Of a DNA stretch of 64,000 nucleotides, positions 58,640-64,000 are shown one piece after another. A program made the translations under genes and the position numbers. Positions within the stretch are counted from its first letter, which is position 1. Every line of letters starts with the position of its first letter. Below the pieces are notes generated by a model. It did not search any database, was not told the DNA's origin, and saw nothing but the letters and a program-made list of their open reading frames with translations. Source of the DNA: Ustilaginoidea virens (lineage: Eukaryota; Ascomycota; Sordariomycetes; Hypocreales; Clavicipitaceae); NCBI RefSeq assembly GCF_000687475.1, contig NC_057316.1, forward strand, positions 1,178,001 to 1,242,000, written 5' to 3'.

Positions 58640-61600
58640 TAGAAATAAGGTCGCCCGGTCGGAAGCATTAATAAGACCCCCTATATTAAAGCTGGAAATA
58701 GTATTACCGCCTTTTTTTAAGCCGCTCCCGCCCTAGACTATAGCGTAACTATACCTACCCTAGGCACCTAACCTATAGCCACCCCGAATATACTGCTGCT
58801 ATTAACCCCCTTATAATTATCTATATAATAATAATCCTTTATTAGAATATATAAAAGAAAACTACCCTTATAAGATTAGCATTTTGCTATTAGTATAAGC
58901 CTAATATTATAGCAATCTAAGAATCTATTGCGCCTAATTGGGCCCTATTAAGCCCTAGCCTTAGAAGATATATATTAGCAGCATATAGTAAAAGAGCAGT
59001 AATATATATCTATAAGCGGTATAGGCCCGGTAATAGTTTAGCTAAAGGGACCTAATTAGTATAGGATCTCCCTATTATATACTAATATCTACTCGATTTA
59101 CTCTTTAAGCTATAAACTAAATTAGATAACCCTCTTTATTATATTCGCTAAGCTTCTATCTTACCTTTATAATGCCTTTATTAGGGACTTTAATATATAT
59201 TATCCTTTTTAGGATAGCTTAAACCGGACCTCGCCTAAGATTAATACCCTCTTTAAACTTACGACTTAATAGCGGCTTAAATTAATTACCTTTTACAGTA
59301 AGGTAATAAGGCGGGCACCTAAGAAGAGAAATAGTACTATTGACTATATATAGGTTATATAGGATATTATAGTAGAATATCTTAAAAACGCTAACCTTAT
59401 TAAATCTAATTATATCCCTTAGCTTATATGCATTAAGACCGGTAACTACTATATAAAAGCCCCCCCTATAAAGAATAGTTAGAAATCCTTTAATTAATAT
59501 CTTACCTAAATCGAAGCTAAAAACTAATTTACTACCTTTTATACTAAGGCTTTACTCTACTCCCCTACTAAAATAGATATATATGCTATATAGTTTACCG
59601 GCCAACTTTAGAGTATTACTAATATTATAGCCCTAAAGAAGGCACCTAAAGCTCCTAGCGTAAAGCCCTAATAGAACTCCCGCACTAAAATAGCCTAAAA
59701 TACTATAAAAAAGGCCTACTAAAAATAGGTAGTATATTATACCCCGGAGAATCTTAGTGCTATATAAAAGGCAAGGGCGACCTAGTCCTATATAATATAA
59801 AAGGAATAGTATTAATTATAGAGAGAAGCCCTTAATAAAGCTACTATTTAGAATACCAACCTATAGTCCCTAGAGAAATAGGCCTATCTATATAGCGGCC
59901 TTTTGCCTAAATTAAAAGAGATCCCCCTATTAAAATGAGGCAGCTTAGACCTAAAAGCTATAATATATAAGGAAAAAGTATAGGTCCTCGCTAAGTAGTT
60001 CTTCCCTACCTCTTAAGCTATTTATAATAATATCTTTAACCTAATATTCCCTTAACTTACTATTACTATATTCCCCCCTATCGATTCCTTTTCTTATAAA
60101 GAGGTATATATTACATTATGCAATATAGTAGGCTAGAAAGCATTAGGCCCTAATAGGCTCCTAGTAGGATTCCTTAAAGTATATAGCCCCTTACTTATTA
60201 CCGCTCTTATATATCTCCTAAACGAGATATACTATATTAGGTATTATCCGGCTTTATACCGGGAGGCTAAAATAGTAGTACTATAGAAACTAGGGAAAAA
60301 GCTAGAAGAGTACTCTAAAGTAGGAGGCTAAAGGCTAATATCGCTTTTTAACTTAATAGGAAAAGTCTTAAAAGCTATAATCGTATAATAGCTTACTACT
60401 GCTTTTAAAGAAGGCAATCTTTTTTTAGACCTTTAAATAGGCAATAGGGCAAACCAGTCAACTAATGCAGCCTTAAGTATATTAGTCGAAATTATATATA
60501 CGACTTGGCACTATAGTAGGATCGCCTTGCTACTTTAACTAGATATCTTAGCTGTATTTAATACTATTAATTATACCTGCTTTATCTATCTATTGCTAGA
60601 GAAAAGGCTCCCGCCTTAGTTAGTAGTATAAGTATATAGCTTTACTGATTTATACTTAATGCAAATCTATTTTAAGGGGCAATTTATAGATAAACTATTA
60701 ATTACTATTAGGGTCCCTTAAAGGTTTTTTTTTCTTTTTTATCCTTTTCCTTATCTATATTATACCGCTCTATAAGAGACTATAGAAAGTTATATTAATT
60801 ATTATACTAGGCTTTACCGACGATAATAATATTATAGCCTATAGGAGAGATATAAGGGAGACTAAAATACTACTTAAGAAAGTATAGGCTATCTATAATA
60901 ATTAATCTAAATAAATAGGATTAAATTTCAACTTTAGTAAAAATAAGCTTATCTACTTTACCTATATATATAAGGCAGACGAGACCTTAGTACAGCTTAA
61001 GACCACTATAATATAGCTGAAATAGTATATTAGGTTCTTATGGGTTGAAATCTACTATAAGCTAAAATAGAGGGAATATTATATTAAGATTATAAAAAAA
61101 CTTAAGCGGTAATAACTCGCACTTATAGCAATAGCGGCTTCTACCTAGGGCTACTAATATTGGGAAATATGCCTTATCTATATATAGGTTATCCGAACCT
61201 TTATCGCTTTTAGCGTAAGGGTATAATATACCCCTACTACCCCTAAAGGGGTAGCAAAAGGTATTATAAAATCCCTAGCTATAGAATAATCAGCCTGCCT
61301 TTATATAATTACTAAGGCCTTTAAGGCTATACCGCTAGATACCCTTAAGACTAAAGCGGTTATACCTTTAATCGACCTTTATTTTAATTATATTTACTAG
61401 CAGTTTCTCAAAAGAATAGCTAAAATAGGTATAACTAATAGGATTAATTACGCATTAGTAGTAATAGTAATAATACTCTAATACTAATAAAAGAAAAGCT
61501 ACTAAAGACCCTTAGCCTATATACTATTCCCTAATCTTAATTTTAGCTAACTCTTAGCTAAAAAGCAACTAATAAAAAACTAATATAACTAATAGTAGAA

Positions 61601-62080
61601 TAATCGGATAATAGTAAGGGCAAAACGCCCCTAATATAAAACCCTAGCGGCCGAAAAGGCATTAGATTTCTAATCTATAGCGAAAATAACCCGATTATAT
61701 AAAGGCCTATAAAAGTATAAATCGGTAATATTTACCTAATTCTATATAAAAAAAATCGGCCTTAACTCTTTCCTCTACCTCTAATAAATACCCTTAATAT
61801 TATTACCTTTCTGCCGCTATAGGGAAAGCCTAGAAAACTTTTATTATATTATCCTCTCCTACCTAAAATACTATAAATAACGGTATATACTCCTTAGACC
61901 TAGTCCTAGCCCTAGCTTACTTTACGACCGATATAGTATATTTATCGCACTTAATAAACTATACCTTATATAGACGATCGCCTATTAGATACTTAATATC
62001 GACCGATTTAACTAATTTTAGCTTGCTTAATCCCTTTAATATAGTATAGCTAGAAGAGCTACTAAACTCTCCTATATAGC
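58640..62080 (+). pseudogene. LINE copy 5 ORF2 (endonuclease-reverse transcriptase), degraded
   Basis: The endonuclease D-F-N-I-Y-Y-P-F motif is at about 59186. RT blocks lie near 60340-60600. The catalytic box reads F-T-D-D at 60813-60824: both Asp are kept and the Ala codon became Thr. The C-terminal segment is near 61790-61880. Stops throughout; no RNase H seen. Confidence 0.78.
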
Positions 62081-63581
62081 CCCTATATAATATTTATAAT
62101 AATCCTATAGTAGTAATAAAGAGCCCTAGGAATAAGTAAATCTCTTAAGCCCTATAGGCTAAAACTAATTAATAGTTATTATCTTAATATTAAAGGTATC
62201 TTTTTTCCCCTCCCCTTTTTTACTCCTTTTACTATCCTCCCCCCTTTTATCTTTATTATTATTAATTTACTCCCCCTCTAAAGCCCCTTCCCCCTCCTTT
62301 TAGGCTAAAAAAACCTATAATAATATAGTAATATCCTTTTAGGCGTAGGCTTATTATTCTAAGGTAAAAACCTTCCTTTCTTTAAGGTCTAATATCTCTT
62401 AAGTTACCCTAAGAGCGCTAAAGCCCCTTACTACTGCCGCTGCTACTATTACTGCCTATCTATACCCCTAAAAAGTAGACGCCTATTTAGCCCTCTACTA
62501 AAGGGCCTTATAATCATCTACCTAAAGGTAAAAATAGTCAGCTAGTAATCTGCACTATATATAAATCGAAAATATACCTTTATCCCCCCGGTAATAGTCT
62601 TTTATGCATCTAAAAGTTTTTATATTAAGACTTAGTTCCTAAGGATCCTCTCTAAGGGTATATATATCTTACCTACTAAGGCGTAAAGATAATAAGCCGC
62701 CCTAATCCCTACCTATATTAGCCTCGCTAAAAAGTAGATATAATCCGGCCTATACCTTATTAACTATAGTATTGATACTTAGGGTCCTCTAAGCGTATTA
62801 AATATAGCCCGTATAGCTATATATATAGTTCTCCGGGCTACTATATAAGGGTTAGAAGTAGTTTTATAGTATATTAGACCTATACTTACCCCTTTATTTA
62901 GTATCGCCAACTGTTTAAGCATTTTTGCTTCTATTATTGCTATTCTTATTTTTATTATTATTATTGTAGCTATTACTATTACTATTATTGCTATTACTGC
63001 CGATCTACTAATAGGGTTAGTATTAGCCCTATACCGCGATAAAAGGGTTATTATATATCTTAGAATTGGTGCTATAGAGGAAAAGAAGAAAAAGAAAAAA
63101 AGGCATAAAGCTAGGGGGTATTACTAACCTATATACTAATGTAGTACCTAAGGCTAATTGCTCCTATCTTTAAATTTAGCTTACTTTTGCCTATACACTA
63201 TAGACTAATGCGCCTGAGATACGCTTGGGCCCCTAAAGGCGCGCGCCCGGCAAGAATACTACTAATCCTACCCCTTTAGCCTTACCTTCCCCTTACTTCG
63301 CACCTAATAGTATTCCAACTTAAGCCTGATACTCCCGGAACTTATACTCGCACTCTTCTTAAGTAATACCGCTAGATATAGTCCTAAGCGGTTGTATACC
63401 CTACTCTCTTATGCACTAGATACCTACCGCCCTTGCTGCGGGGCGATATAAAGTAGAAATTAAAATTATAGGAAGGGTTTTCCTCCCGGCTGCTAGGTTT
63501 TTCCTTTCCGAATCATCTCTATAGAAGTACTAGATAGGTTATTTAGCTCTAAATAGCCTCTAGCGTAATTTAATAATAATA

Positions 63582-64000
63582 ATATAGAGACCCCTTAATG
63601 CAGATAATATAGTATAAAGAGATACCCTAATAGAGATAAGGACTGCTTTAGTATTATTAGTAATAAAAGAGAGTATTACTTTAATTACTAAGAACCTTAC
63701 CCGGTATAATCTTAATTTTGCCTTATAGCGAACCGGCAATAGAATATCGTAAGATAGGCCTATAGTATATATATATATTACTCTAGCTAAGTCATCTAAG
63801 GGGGGATGGGTCCCCGTCTAGCCTAGTGCTAGTACCTCTATGCCTAATCTATATAGGAAACCCGAGTGCCGGGAAGAAAACCTATATACCGTCCTTAATC
63901 GGTAGTATCCCTTTGCATTTAAAAGAGATTTACTATATATTGCGAGGAGATGTCCTATCGCGTAAGACTAGGTCTAGCAGCAGGGCTGGGAAAGTATGGA
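63582..64000 (+). mobile_element. outermost LINE (copy 7), ORF1 fragment, right piece
   Basis: After the second TSD copy, ORF1 continues in the zinc-knuckle region with E-P-Y-P-V-x-S-x-F-C (about 63690-63720), the form of the last CCHC knuckle of Tad1-type ORF1 proteins. It runs to the window edge; ORF2 would lie beyond. Confidence 0.65.

Larger units (their letters stand above)
50779..63581 (+). mobile_element. LINE copy 5, full length, interrupted by LINE copy 6
   Basis: Two pieces, 50779-52055 and 58482-63581, total 6377 bp, flanked by ATATAGAGACCCCTTAA (17-bp TSD at 50762-50778 and 63582-63598). The 5' junction is a run of 11 A followed by CTTTCGCGATTTCGCC; the 3' end is (TAA)n. The ORF1 start codon, ATG in copy 1, reads ATA (about 50816), a RIP-type change. 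ORF1 is split by copy 6 at its zinc-knuckle region. The 3' UTR starts after about 62080. Confidence 0.88.

Overview
This is a piece of a filamentous ascomycete (Pezizomycotina) genome. The few genes are ordinary fungal genes with short GT-AG introns of 58-99 bases, several with a CTGAC or CTAAC branch site. Most of the window is transposon sequence mutated by repeat-induced point mutation (RIP): reading frames stay aligned over kilobases but are broken by TAA/TAG where Gln, Trp or Arg is expected. CpA/TpG steps are depleted, TpA is enriched, and the LTR differences I compared are all transitions.

Layout. 1-452: C-terminal end of an amino-acid permease. About 1570-9540: repeat block with a dispersed repeat and a RIP-degraded Helitron. 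About 9540-18240: gene island with a conserved fungal protein of unknown function (11633-13541, +) and, convergent to it, a 1282-residue three-exon protein with VPS9, ankyrin, PX and BAR-like regions (13937-17961, -), resembling the VARP-like Vrl1 Rab5-GEF group. 18240-19450: AT-rich repeat gap. 19451-21762 (-): NatA auxiliary subunit NAA15/Nat1, which seems to lack its C-terminal end where it meets that gap. From about 22340 to the window end I find only transposons: a Gypsy element, two 4.4-4.7 kb copia-type elements in inverted orientation, and at least seven copies or fragments of Tad1/I-like LINEs of about 6.4 kb inserted into each other.

The clearest structural result is insertion history. 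Target-site duplications (TSDs) can be read for both copia copies (5 bp), two full-length LINEs inserted in other elements (13 and 17 bp) and one LINE inside a Gypsy gag (16 bp). Removing the last insertion restores the gag frame. The right-hand 13 kb is a three-level nest: a LINE inside a LINE inside a third LINE.

I found no convincing tRNA, rRNA or CRISPR array and no secondary-metabolite cluster. I do not see a clearly new biological system. The most useful leads are the truncated NAA15 gene, the VRL1-like gene model, the copia elements that carry only gag-protease, the unexplained extra bases at LINE 5' junctions and two unnamed dispersed repeat families.
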